Positions 24,016 through 35,007 of a DNA stretch of 64,000 nt are shown piece by piece. The stretch lies in assembly GCA_011032825.1 (NCBI GenBank), contig JAADJZ010000003.1, forward strand, positions 1,922,001 through 1,986,000. The letters run 5' to 3'. The position numbers and the translations under genes are program-made. Within the stretch, counting starts at the first letter, position 1. The number at the start of each line of letters is the position of its first letter. Source of the stretch: Massariosphaeria phaeospora. Taxonomy: Eukaryota > Ascomycota > Dothideomycetes > Pleosporales. The notes under the pieces were generated by a model. That model ran no database searches. It had not been told where the DNA came from and saw only the letters and a list, made by a program, of their open reading frames with translations.

Positions 24016-25593
24016 TGCGATAGAAGAACTCGAGAAAAGCTAGACAAGAATGGAAGATGACAATACTAATGACAATAATCTAGACTTTGGATAATGCAGG
24101 AACAGAAAGCTTTGCATATATAGCATGCGATATTGAACGGTATGAATAACCATCAAGCACTCCGCCTCGTCTGCACACGAATACCATGAGCGCTACGTTA
24201 TCACACAGCTCCCATGTCTTCAGCCCTCGGGCCTACCTTCCAAGCCGATAAAAACGAACAGGTACCGAAGCCGGCAGGTTGTACGATGGAATCCCGCAAG
24301 GGGTGCAGGCGTCGCAGCCCCGACCGATGGCTGATATAGAGAATAATACGACGTGATTCAGGTACAGTAAGCGAAACACAGCCCAGTGAGCGTATGAGAG
24401 AGACAACGATGGAACGAGAAGCTGGAAGGGACACCCATTGTCGACCCAAGCAGTGGAAAATTCGGTCGTCTGGTACCCAGTTGGGAGAGCGAGGACGGCT
24501 ACTATTCCACCCAAATTCTTGTACGCACAGTCCCGTGGAGCCAATCAGTGGTAACACTAACGCTTAATAATCGACATTACAGTCTGTGCAGGGCTGTTAT
24601 TGGGGCTATATAGCACCGATCATGACTCAAAGATACGCTCGCCTATTTCTGTATATTCGCAACTATCTCCCGATGCCGTTAACCTCTGGTGGCGCAGATC
24701 GAAGTTCTCCAACGGCGTGTTGAAAATACCGTGTGGTTTAGACTGGTGCCTGAAAGCTTATCATCCTCAAACCTCAGGCACTGACGCAATAGAGTACGCA
24801 ATTCGCGACTTCCCCTGAGCACACGACGTTCGCTGAGTTCACCCAAACCGAGCATCGGTCGGGGTCTTAGTCTGATACCAAGCAAGCTTGCTTACCTAAG
24901 GATATCTAAGATTAGGATAGAGTAGTAAGGCTGAGGACTGCAGCATCTTCTTACACGCCACGTAAGAAGTCCTCCAATAATGTAGTTAGTAGGATACGCG
25001 GCAAACTAAGGATTGTTCTACATGGCACACATCTGATGGAGAAAATCGTATAGAGGTGAGTAGTATGAATCGTCCGAGGACCGCTCCTATGCGCGAACAC
25101 GCCCGGCCTTGATATCTAGCCGAGGCAACCTTAAAACTTGTCATATCAGCTGTTGCTTGCAGGTGGGTACGTCTGTGTATGTGCGTCAAGCTTTCAAATC
25201 CGTCCTCGGGATGCTTGGGGCTGATCGTAGTTGTCACCGCAAGGCGTACTCACTCAACGCCAGTGGAACCTCCTCGTCATCCCAAGCTAGGAATACGAGA
25301 TTAACTGTTAATATTGGTTATACTGTGACGTGTCTCGTATTGCTACCAACGTCTGCCATATTGTACAAGAATATCTCTATCAAAGTCACTCAACACCAAA
25401 AGCGACTGACGAGGATATATATTGGCAGATTTCAGGCCGAGGAACAAACTATACATTTCCTAATTTGATGCTCCCGCGTGTCTACCCTGGATACGGTTTC
25501 CGATCTGACTCCAAAAAAATCTATAAAGAAGTGCATATGGATGGAGGTTATAGTAGGGCCGCGTTGGCAATTCGACTAGCACCACGCCTCAAC
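24016..25593. other. 1.6 kb interval without a supported gene
   Basis: This interval separates the Zn2Cys6 gene start (24015) from the Nma111 stop (25594). It contains a perfect 14-bp palindrome at 24880-24893 (AAGCAAGCTTGCTT) and, 50 bp on, an inverted repeat CTTCTTAC / GTAAGAAG at 24947-24969 around a 7-nt loop. The small open frames here show no family signature. A decayed mobile element is possible but nothing proves it. Confidence 0.45.
24947..24969. repeat. Short perfect inverted repeat (8-bp stem, 7-nt loop)
   Basis: CTTCTTAC, loop ACGCCAC, GTAAGAAG. The outer sequence also pairs in part: AGGACT at 24934-24939 is complementary to AGTCCT at 24968-24973, with unpaired bases between on the left arm. 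It sits in an intergenic region, so hairpin formation in RNA or a degenerate element end are both possible. Confidence 0.6.
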
Positions 25594-28500
25594 TTATTCC
25601 ATATCGTCAACGGCCGTTTCCACCTCATCAAGAGCCATTTCATCTCGGGCGCCGCCTTCATCGCACTCATGGATGATCTTCTTCCACCCAAGCGGCTCAG
25701 CACTATCTTTGAGGAACTCAATAGTGGGGAAGTAGTGTTCGTTCTTCTTCATGGTGGCGACCCACGGCACATTGTCGAAGGTCATAACCTTAAGGCGGAA
25801 GTACTCGTTGTCAGCGACCTTCTTCACTTCAGTCAAGAAAGAGTCGAGATCCGGCGTCGGCACGTTGTTAACATGTGTGAGGAAATTCGTTGGAGCCAAT
25901 CCGTACACTATGTTCAGGTCAGTTTCAAATCCCCATGAAAACACTATTTCCACTTACTGTACGCAGGCGACCCACGAGCCCTAGAAGATATGTAGACATC
26001 CGAGTGTATTTTGCTGATTTGCTGACGAACAGCTTGATGCGGCCGATGCAGCGTGGCACCACAGAAATTGATGACACGGTCGGTTTCTAGATCCTCCGTC
26101 GCAACGGTTGGTACCTTGATTGACATTTCCTGACGCTTTCTCACTACGACGGCATCGAGGAACTCGTTGTTGTACATGATATCTAGATCCGGTGCTCGAG
26201 TTATAAGTTTGCTGTTCAGCGTAAGGATTATATCGCCTTCTTGCAAGCCGCCCTCATGGCCAGAATCGACTTTTCGGACCATGAACAACTGGTGACGCTC
26301 CGGATCGTCTTGTTCGGTTTTTTCGATCCATTCTTCGGATACGCCCATGACGCGTGCTTGGCTCATTTGGACGGTCTGGAACTCAACGTTTAAGATTCGT
26401 AGCTTCGGCGTGTGCCCACTCTTGATCTCTTGTAGAACGGGGAGGATCATGGGCGTTGCAAGCCCGAGATGATACTCCACATCCTTTCCGCTATGTGACG
26501 TTCGTTCGCCTAGGTACGACAGCCAGAGTGCCTGGACAGTGCCATCCTTGGCAATTAGGACTCCGCAGGCACTATGGGACGCTTGGTTTGTATCGACGGT
26601 GATGGCATCAAAGTTGGTGGCCCTATAACGGGGAGTGATGGCGCTGGCAGGAATGGCAACTGTGGTGATATCGGTGACAACGGTTTTCGAGACAACTGGT
26701 CGGAAGTTCTGATTCATTCCGAAGAAGATGGTCTCCTCACCCTTCTTGATGAATTCGGTAGAGAACTTTGGCGTCTTCACTGGCGCATTGACGAGGGTAG
26801 TGTCGTACTTGACAATGGCATAATTCTGCAGCGGGTGCATGAACACGACCTTTGCATCCACAAAGATGGAATCGGCGATGATCAACGATATGTCGCATAG
26901 ATCATATGGTAAAAGAGCTCGAGAGACAAGAACAAGACCTTGATCGGCGTCTACAACTAACCCATATCCTTGCTTGCTCATCTTAGGGAACCCATCAAGT
27001 TTGATTGGCATTTGAACATGGACTCGGACAAAACTGCGAACAATATCAACAGCCTCGGGGTACATGGAACTCTCTAGTCGGATGAAATTCGCCCGTCGAG
27101 GAATAGGAGGAACTGCGGGGATTGCCTCAGCAAGTGTGCTGAAATCCCACAGACCCGTCTTGTCGTTCCGCTTAGCAACTCTTATGTTTGCGTGCCAATG
27201 ACGGTCGACAGTAGTAATACTGGTGTTTGCTGTATGTAGATCGCGAAGATGCTTGTAGACCATGACGACTCGCTTGCGGTCTGGGATTTTCCTCATGACC
27301 TCGATGAAAGTCTCGAGGTTAGGCGTAGGGTGATTATCCACCTCCTGAACAAGCCATCCAGAAGCATATCCATCGGCGAACCGGAAAGACCCAGCTGCTT
27401 CACAGACGAAAACGCCTGCATCTTTGAGAGAGATGGCGTACAGGCGAGCTTGCTGGTAGGAAAGGTCGTGGAATGAGGCGCCAGCAACTGACACAAAGCG
27501 GTCAGGTGTAATACCATGCAGATCAGCGACGTCCAGCTCAACGTCGAGGTTCTCGCCTGCGCGTTGGATCGATATGAAGACCTTCGTGCCCACACTCGAA
27601 TCTAATATCGAATCTAGTCGGATGAACTGAGTGATGAGGTCGCCATTGACCTTTAGCAAAAGATCGCCCTCCTCAATTTTTGTAGATGCCGGCCCTTCCG
27701 GTAGTACAACTTCAGCGACAAGCATGCCTGTCTCTAAGGGGAATTTGGTGCGGATGGCCTTCTCCAGGTCAGGAGACAGACCAAGCCTCCGGCATTCATC
27801 GAAAGGTTTGAGGATCCACTGCACTTGGATGGTTCCCCGGGACACTTCTTGTCCCTGTCGGACAAGCTCCAGCGCGCGGAGGGGGCGGTCCAAGGGCAAG
27901 AAGTAATCGGTGGCAGCTCCGTCTGCGCGGCCTCCAGCCTGCAATGCGACGGCATAACCATCCTTGTTGACAACAGGACTGCCAGAACTTCCTCCACTTG
28001 CGGCGGCTGCAGCCTGGATGTAGTTTGTGTTGAAGTCGGAGTAACCTTCGCCATATTCGGGCGCGTTGCGGTCTAGACGGCTGATGACTCCAGACAGAAT
28101 GCTGAGTTTCTCGCCAGCGTCATTGCCCACGACTCGGATCTCGACGCCCACTTTGGCCAGATCGGGGCGGAGGGTCAGGGCGGCGACGGGCATGTATTTG
28201 ATGGCCTTAGGGTCGAAGCGGAGGATGCCAAAGTCGTGCACAGGATCGCGGTAGACTGGGTAGACGTCGCACTGTGGCCCGGAGTTAGCTGACGAGGCTG
28301 CACTCAAGATGGCGCCTGCTTACCTCTTCGTGGTTGTCGAAGATGCAGTAGCCGATGAAAGGGCCTGCGCCGACAACATGCTGTTCCACTGTTAGCCTCT
28401 TGCCTGTATACCACGGCCTGGGGGGTGTGACGCACCCTGTTGGTGAGGATGTAGCCCTTCTCCGCGTCGACGACAAACCCGGTCGCCTCCGAGGCGACGG

Positions 28501-28816
28501 CAGCGTCGGTGTCGAACGAGCACGTCTGGCAAAAGTGGATCGAGACGACATTGCGCACGACTTTCTCGATCGTCTTCTGCCACTCGGCCGTGTCGTGCAC
28601 TGCGGCCGCCACAATGGCCGGCGGAAGGTCGGCCATGCTGCTCCCCAGGCTGGAGGCCTGCTCGTCGTCGACAGGCGGCAGTTCGGACGGCATGGCGGTG
28701 GTGTGGGTGCCGTTGGCTTCGGGCTTGATCTGCTTCATCGGCCGCTCGTGCGAGGGCGTGGGAGGCTGCTTGCGCTTGTTGCTGGCTTCTGTCGCGGTGT
28801 CTCCATTCTGGTCCAT
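25594..28816 (-). CDS. NMA111: Pro-apoptotic HtrA-type serine protease Nma111
   Basis: Nuclear HtrA2/Omi-like protease with two protease-like and several PDZ domains, linked in yeast to apoptosis and lipid homeostasis. Exons: complement(join(25594..25907,25958..28271,28324..28380,28436..28816)), 1021 residues, close to the yeast protein. The N-terminus has a nuclear localisation-like segment ([18 protein letters not shown]). The first protease domain shows the three catalytic sites: His in TNRHVVGAGP, Asp in [13 protein letters not shown], Ser in [16 protein letters not shown]-type [15 protein letters not shown] and [16 protein letters not shown] follow. The second protease-like domain has [12 protein letters not shown] where the active motif would be, so it is probably inactive, as in the family. 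The C-terminal PDZ contains [14 protein letters not shown]. The frame stays open upstream of the chosen ATG as far as an ATG at 29065 (see findings). Confidence 0.93.
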
Positions 28817-29561
28817 AGGCGTCGATTGGGCGAGCAGCGCCGGCAGGCGGGCGCGGGCGGTCGACGAGACGGGCGCGCCGAGGATCGCGGGAGCGCCGAG
28901 GATTCTGCGCCGTGTGGAGAGCAGGAGGGGGACGGGCCGCGGCAACGAGGAGGCTGGCGAGAGGGAGAGCGAGAGCGAGAGCGAGCGGGCGAGGGAGAGG
29001 GTCGATGGCGGCGCAAAGCTCCTGCGGAAGGCGGCGAGTGCAGGTGCGCAGTGGCCAAAACGCATCCCAGTGCCACGCCCGAGCAGCACCTACGTCAGAG
29101 TCTGCGCCGGCGGTGAATACAGAGACAGCCCGTCGGTCAGTGACAGACGTACAGACGAAGGGCGCGATGCGATTCTGGCTTGCTGCAAAAGGCCGGGCTG
29201 CAGGAACAGGACAGGCCTCCATGGATCAGGGTTCACCGCACGGGCCCCTAGGTTTCTTCAAGTTCCAACCTTGCCCAGGTGGAAGCTTGTCGCCCGCACC
29301 GTCGCGTCTGTCTTGGACACTCACCAAGGTTTCCAATCTACACCAACCCGCAGAAATCACAGCGGCATCTTCATCAAGGCAGACAAGTCGTCACATCGCC
29401 GTGAAATAGCATGGAGATAGCATTGAAGCATTTGTAACCGTGACCGGCGTCACTCAGCCATAGCTCTACTAGCAGACCCCCGAAATCCACGTCCATCTCA
29501 GCGCCGACGTCGTCCTCAAGAGCGTCATCTTAGTTGACCTCTTTCTCGAGGCCGGCCTTCA
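28817..29561. promoter_or_regulatory. NMA111 upstream region with GA/CT-rich tract
   Basis: 745 bp between the NMA111 ATG and the 3' end of the adjacent AT-hook paralogue. A (GAGAGC)n-type tract at 28965-28986 on the + strand reads as a pyrimidine-rich leader on the minus strand. Part of the region (28817-29065) is open in frame with NMA111. The remainder contains no supported gene; + strand frames over this area are shadows. Confidence 0.5.
28965..28986. repeat. (GAGAGC)n microsatellite
   Basis: About three and a half copies of a 6-bp unit on the + strand. On the minus strand this gives the CT-rich leader, or Leu-Ser repeats if translated with the upstream NMA111 start. Confidence 0.7.
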
Positions 29562-30218
29562 TTAAATGGGGTTCTTCTTGGGACGGCCTCGAGGGCGCTT
29601 TTTGGGACGCGTATCTTCCTCGGCAGTGCCATTGGCATCAACCTCACCCTTCTTCGCGCTTCCACCCTTCTTGGGAGTTCCTTCCGTTTCCGTATACGAA
29701 TCCTCGTCAGACGAGGACCTCAAATCTATGAACACTGTCTTCGCTGCTCGTATTTTTTGCAGCCCACTGGAAGTTTCCACGCGCCCCTCGGGGTAGCTGT
29801 CGTCGCCCTCGTCGCCCTCGTCGCTCTAGTCGTCAACCTTCTTGCGCTTGGAGATGCGAGGCGTCCTTGGAGTCGTGGAAACATCACCAGTACCGCCAGC
29901 ACCAGCAATCGGATTACCAGTCATTATGTTGTTGATCTCATCCCTGTAAGTGCTCTTGAGACGCCACAACATCGCCTTGCATGAGGTGGTTGAGCGTCCA
30001 TGCGGGACTGGAGCATCCTGCTCTAATTGTTAGTATAGTGGATTAGGCAAGTCCGTCACAGTCATATACTTACGCCGATTTTGGCGTCGATTTTGCCTCC
30101 ATGCTCGAGCAGAAGAACGAGGTACGCGATCTAGGGGAAGTCAGTCACCATAACCTATCGCATTCCGAGGTTGGAGTGTACTTACTCGCTCGCGGTCGGT
30201 CCAAGCAGCGTTTCGCAT
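29562..30218 (-). pseudogene. AT-hook paralogue interrupted by an in-frame TAG
   Basis: Second copy of the neighbouring AT-hook-like gene. Exon model: complement(join(29562..30020,30074..30130,30186..30218)). Exon 1 encodes MRNAAWTDRER, exon 2 IAYLVLLLEHGGKIDAKIG, and exon 3 begins QDAPVPHGRSTTSCKAMLWR. These align with MAEKVASGGGAWGDKER, LVYLFALIEQSNVKLDFA and NTPRPNGRTLIACQRMFDR of the copy at 30560-31156, with introns at the same places. A TAG at 29826-29828 follows KRKKVDD. Beyond it the same frame stays open for 87 codons and ends in a textbook AT-hook (KKRPRGRPKKNP). Stopping at the TAG gives 94 residues without the AT-hook. I found no GT-AG pair that would remove the stop and keep frame. 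It could be a functional truncated protein, a recent pseudogene or a sequencing error. The third-exon acceptor (AGAG) is non-consensus. Confidence 0.65.
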
Positions 30219-30559
30219 CGTTGCTCACTCTAAAAAGTCGTGTCTTGGAGTACTCGGACGAAAAAAGTGAAGACTTCAAAGGTGTCATCTAACAGCGCGC
30301 TCCACAAAACGTTCTATCCAGTTAGCTCACGCTGAAAACAAATAAGGCTCAACGTCAACCATGGAATTTCATGGATTCTCCTAGGTACCCCTATGGGTAA
30401 CGGCGAGCAGCAGCTTGTTAGCTATACCGGCCTTCAATACCCTATGATAATGAAACCTTCAAAACATAAAGTTTCCATCCATCAGGCATGTGCGAGCGAC
30501 AAGCGACGCATGATCTTTCATACTCATGTGTGACAGATCACAGAGACTCAAAAAGTTCG

Positions 30560-31156
30560 CTAGATCTCACCGAGAACCTCATCTCCATCATTGTCGTGGT
30601 CTTCAACCTCCTCCTTGATGATGGCATCGGAGAGGTCAGCTTTCTTGGAACGACCTCGTCCGCGTTTCTTGGGCGTATCCTCCTCTCCCTCGTTGTTTGG
30701 GGGGTCGACATCAGCTTTCTTGCGTCCACGCTTCGTCGGAGTTGCCTCTGTCTCGCCATTGTCGTCTCCTTCATCGATGGCCTTCTTGCGCTTCGGCGTC
30801 TTGGGCGTCTTGACCGTGGCTTCGTTGATCGAGTCACCTGCCTTGAGAGCTTCCAAATCATCCTTGAGGGTTCCTTTGAGCCGATCAAACATGCGCTGGC
30901 AAGCGATCAAGGTACGTCCGTTGGGCCGAGGAGTGTTCTAAGTAAGTCTTAAGTTAGCATCGATGGTATCGAGGTAGGAGAATCTCAGAGCTTACCGCGA
31001 AATCGAGCTTGACGTTGGATTGTTCGATCAGAGCAAATAGGTATACGAGCTATGAGTCGTTGGTCAGTCCCTGAGGTAGGCTTTCGTTGTTTGGATTAGA
31101 CTCACCCGCTCCTTGTCACCCCAAGCACCGCCACCGGAAGCGACCTTTTCGGCCAT
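30560..31156 (-). CDS. AT-hook-like basic nuclear protein, 160 aa
   Basis: Exons: complement(join(30560..30937,30996..31049,31106..31156)), 160 residues. The N-terminal 70 residues form a compact, probably helical block (WGDKERLVYLFALIEQSNVK, GRTLIACQRMFDRLKGTLK) that looks like a small Myb/SANT-style or protein-interaction fold seen in uncharacterised filamentous-fungal proteins. The rest is low-complexity and charged, with repeated TPKRKK, TPTKRGRKK and TPKKRGRGRSKK segments typical of AT-hook or chromatin-binding tails, then an acidic C-terminus (EEVEDHDNDGDEVLGE). Nuclear DNA-associated role is an inference. The next gene downstream (29562-30218) is a tandem paralogue with matching intron positions. 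Confidence 0.75.
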
Positions 31157-32983
31157 CGTGGATACTTCCTTGTGGGATTAGTTGTGGCCTGCTAGAAGGG
31201 ATATGCGGTCGAATTGAAATCAAGCGACGGCGACCTGGGGAAAAGGAAGCAGTCGATCGGGCGTGTAAAAGAGTCGGAGAGTAGGTGGGAGCTGGCTCGA
31301 ATTTAAACAGACAGACAGCGACCTGCATTCACTTCGACTTCAGAGTCATCTGTTGCTTTTGGCCTGCCATACTTGGCAACGCGCGACGCGACCGTTGCTG
31401 GGTGAAGGTGAGAAAGAGACAGGTCCTTTTTGCACACCGCAACGTTTGACCACCCCTCGATTATTGGATTCCGCCGCAAGATAATTGGTCGAACTGCCTC
31501 CTCACTCATCTCCGTCGGTGAAGATGGTACTTTGCAAGTTGGCTGATGAACTTGATTGTGCTTCACTGTTTGTCTTGCTTGGTTTTTATCTGTCCTCTGG
31601 AGGTCTTTCGCCTTCACTCGAACGTGAAAACGAGACAGTATATCCATCGTACGTATGAGCCGGCCAGCCGGGCATTATTATGATTTTTTCTTTCTCAATG
31701 CGACTTCTCTCTAGTCCGAGCATGACATGTTACAGGGCCAAAATGTGGTGTAGAGAAAGAAGCTCTTGACAAGCGCTCGACACGGATCAAATAAAACCCA
31801 CTTACATACTTACGCTCACCAGCTTAAATACTTACTAGAGTCTTCCAAAAGGTCTTTCGAACTATGCGCATGACAGCAGAGCCTCTACGCGTTTTTAAGT
31901 CCTCACAATCTTCGTAATCGTTCACCAGAACGCCCAACAAACTTTTCGCGTCGTGCAGCAACCCTCTTCGGATCGTGTTCCCTCACCCATTTACCGTATA
32001 AACTTACGATGCTTGCCTAACCTGCTCACCATCCAACTGCGGTCCCTTGTGAACGGTTAGTAAATATTGCAAGTTTATACGGTATCTACCTCCAGATGCT
32101 CAACCCCGCACCGCCAATCACATCATCATTCGGAATACTTCGGAACGATAACCGCGAACACACATTAGGATCATTTTTTGCGCGACTCAATTGCCAATTA
32201 TGTTTGCCTCGAAAACTACAGTTTACTCCCGAAGGAGTTTGTGAATACTAGGCCAGCTGAATATATAAGCAGCAGCAACATTCCGATAAATTCTTGTCTT
32301 ACAGATAACGATACAAAGTAGGTGGTATATAATAACCCGAAAATACGGATTAGTCGCCGAGAGAAAAGACACCGATGATGGATCCCCTTCGGCGGCAACC
32401 CACAGCCGTGTGGGTATTCCCGCTCGGTACCGTAAGCGAGGTGAGAGTTGTTATGAGTTATCGTCGGCGAGGGGCCCCGAGCATCTCCAAGGAGTGTGAT
32501 ACATGGTGATGTCGACAACCTCGATAGAGGTACCATCATCGAGAGTTACGTGGACTGACTGACCCGAGCCGCCCGGAACGGAGATGGGGGAACCGGGAAG
32601 TGGTGAGAACGAGTTTGAATCCGAAGACACTGCCTGACAGATATCACAGATATCACTGATACATGCATACGAATTACCGCGTCATCAAAAGTAGCACAGC
32701 AGATTCATTCGACCGTCTAAATACTCTTGATTATGTATAACCCCTGCGAGGTGCCAGGTACGCAGCCGATGACTACATCCAGCGAGATTGCGATCTATGC
32801 AATGTGGAGGAGGTGTAGGGGGTATCGTATCGAATCCATCCAATTTTTTCCGTGTCCTGAACCAGTCTATGTCTTCCGAACAAGGAAATCGCCGGTAGAG
32901 ACCGACATGCCATGATAATTGGCGAAAAGCTGTGCCAAGATGCATGCCACTAGTTTATCATATAATGCGTCGTGCATCGATTT
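31157..32983. other. 1.8 kb interval with a long two-stem inverted repeat
   Basis: Between the AT-hook gene start and the malic enzyme stop. One 114-codon minus-strand frame (31303-31647) has no recognisable features and overlaps the likely promoter. The notable content is the inverted repeat at 31992-32084. A GATATCACA/GATATCACT direct repeat lies near 32639-32658. No other gene is supported. Confidence 0.5.
31992..32084. repeat. 93-nt inverted repeat, 14-bp perfect outer arms
   Basis: TACCGTATAAACTT at 31992-32005 is the exact reverse complement of AAGTTTATACGGTA at 32071-32084. Inside, CTAACC pairs with GGTTAG and TCAC with GTGA, so the whole 93 nt can fold into one arm with two stems. 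It lies in gene-free DNA. Candidates are a structured RNA, a miniature inverted-repeat element remnant or a cruciform-forming site; I cannot choose among them from one copy. Confidence 0.65.
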
Positions 32984-35007
32984 TTACAAGTGAGCACCAG
33001 AAACTCCGTTTGTGATACCGTTCACGCCGTTGGTGTAGCCATTGGTGCCGGAAGTAAGCAGCTGAGCGGCTTCACCGCCAACGATATCTCGCTCTTGGTG
33101 AGGGTCATACATTCTCTCCTTGATGTAAGCATCAAGTTGCTCATCATTGAGGCTTCTCAGCTTGACAGCACGATCAACACCGTTCTGCTGAGCAGCACGG
33201 ATAACACCGCGGGTTACAATGACAGAGACCTCACGGATTCGGCGGATGTCAGGGTATAGCCACCCGTCGGCGACTTCCTGCTTGTTGAGAGAAGTCGACA
33301 GCGACTCGGCGGACGCATATATCATGTCCTGCGTCACCGATACGGCTTCCGAGAGGATGGCCCCGAGGCCGATCCCGGGGAACACGTACATGTTATTTCC
33401 TGCGTAATTATTAGTCAGGTCAAGTTGGTCGGGTCCGGGAGTAAGCATGCTTACCTTGGCCGGGAGTGAGAAGTTTCTCGCCATACTCCAACGATGGGAA
33501 TGGGGAGCCGGAGGCAAAGAGGCAGCGTCCGTCCGTGTTGTGGACAGCTTCCTCGAAGGTGCACTCAGACTTGCTAGAGGGGTTGGAGAGGGGGAAAATA
33601 ATGGGCCGGTCGTTCAGTTTAGCCATCCTTTGAAGAATGTCCGTGTTGAACGCGCCGCCGATCGTGGACAGGCCCATTAAGATCGTCGGGCGGACAAAGT
33701 CAATCAGGCGGAGAAGCGACTGATATTGGCGACCGTTGTTGTCGTTTCGAGCGAAGTAGACCTTGTGGTCGGCGAGCTTGTCGCCGCGGTCCGAGGTGAC
33801 GAGGCCATTTGAATCAACGAACCAGAATTTGCGTCGAGCTTCTTCCTCGGTGAGGCCTTCCTTTATGAAGAACTCGACGATCTGCTTGGCAACACCAACG
33901 CCTGCGCTACCGGCACCAAGGAAGATGGCGCGGTGGTCCTTGGCGGGCACTCCGGATGCCTTGACGGCATTGATGAAACCGCCTACAATAACAGCACCAG
34001 TACCCTGAACGTCGTCGTTGAACATAGCGTACGTGTTCTGGTATCGTTCGAGAGAAGGGAAGGGATTCTTGAAGTCCTCGAATTGGATGACAATGCTGTC
34101 ACGCGATCAGTTTCCTGTTATGGCCAGTGTAACCCAAAAACATACCTAGGCCACTTGTCCGTGAGAGCAGCCATCAGTTCATCTAGAAACTCCTTCTCTT
34201 CCTCGGCGGAGATCTTTGGTACTCTAGCGCCCATGTATAGCGGATCCTCGCGGAGAGCCTTGTTATTTGTCCCCAAGTCGAGTGTAAGGGGGAGGGTGGC
34301 TTCGGGCCTGATGCCAGCACAAGCGGTGTACAGGGCCAATTTTCCAACGGGAATACCCATTCCGTTTACACCGAGGTCGCCGAGACCAAGGATACGTGAA
34401 CCGTCAGTCAATACGGTTATTTCCACTTTGTAGGGCCAATTGTCAAGGATCTGGCGAAGGTGGCCGCGGTCGGTGTAGGAAAGGTACATGCCCTCGGGCT
34501 GTGTGAAGATTTCGTGCCATCGAACGCAGGCCTCGCCGACGGTGGGAGTGTAGATGAGAGGTGTCAGCTCCTGGCACATGGTTAGCCGGCTCTACGACTC
34601 TCCACTAGGCCTAGAGTGCTAACCTTGATATTTTCGGACAGTAGTCGGTAGAAAAGATGCACATTCGTGGCCCGGAGGTGGGTCAAATACTGGAACTTCT
34701 CAATTGGAGTTGGCTTCATGGCCAGGAGTCGGAGACCTGTCCACAGTTAGTTGTCTGTATCGAGGGTACGTGAGGGAACAAAGACTCACATCGCTGCGCC
34801 TGCACATCGAAGCTCTCAACAGCCGGAGGAGTCAGACCGTAGGTGCCCAGGTACTTGCGGACGTCTGGGGGGTTCGACGAGTCGTAGTCGCCGCTCCTAC
34901 AAGCAGGTGTTAGCCGTCGAAGCGTCGACAAGGGAGCACACGGCTCACGTAGTGCTGAGCTGCCTGGGAGGCGGGCCAGGGCGTGCGAGGGTTTGGTTTT
35001 GAGACAT
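32984..35007 (-). CDS. NAD(P)-dependent malic enzyme
   Basis: Oxidative decarboxylation of malate to pyruvate, linking the TCA cycle with pyruvate and NAD(P)H supply. Exons: complement(join(32984..33399,33455..34095,34146..34570,34624..34736,34790..34896,34949..35007)), 586 residues. Family blocks appear in order: GTYGLTPPAVES, ELTPLIYTPTVGEAC, YLSYTDRGHL, DGSRILGLGDLGVNGMGIP, GKLALYTACAGI, LDLGTNNKALREDPLYMG, IQFEDF, FNDDVQGTGAV, the Rossmann motif FLGAGSAGVGVA, GLSTIGGAF, PLSNPSSKSEC, FASGSPF, and VFPGIGLGAILSEA. The catalytic Tyr, Lys and metal-binding acidic residues lie within intact blocks. The N-terminus does not look like a strong mitochondrial presequence. The C-terminus is an Asn-Gly-rich linker ending in AHL, which fits the peroxisomal PTS1 consensus. 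Cofactor preference (NAD versus NADP) cannot be decided. Confidence 0.95.

Noticed and set aside
25330..25938. 202-codon + strand frame
   Set aside because: Antisense to the last exon of NMA111, whose PDZ motif YGLAPTNF is clearly coding on the minus strand.
28355..29420. Long + strand frames (253 and 303 codons) over the NMA111 5' part
   Set aside because: They lie antisense to well-conserved NMA111 exons, have GC-driven Arg/Gly/Ala composition and no family features.
29726..29826. Intron that would remove the in-frame TAG of the AT-hook paralogue
   Set aside because: I tested the GT and AG sites around the stop; none joins in the phase needed to continue into the AT-hook frame, and the only in-phase pair leads to another stop.
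31303..31647. 114-codon minus-strand frame upstream of the AT-hook gene
   Set aside because: Has a plausible ATG but no recognisable motif and overlaps the likely promoter. Expression data would be needed to accept it.
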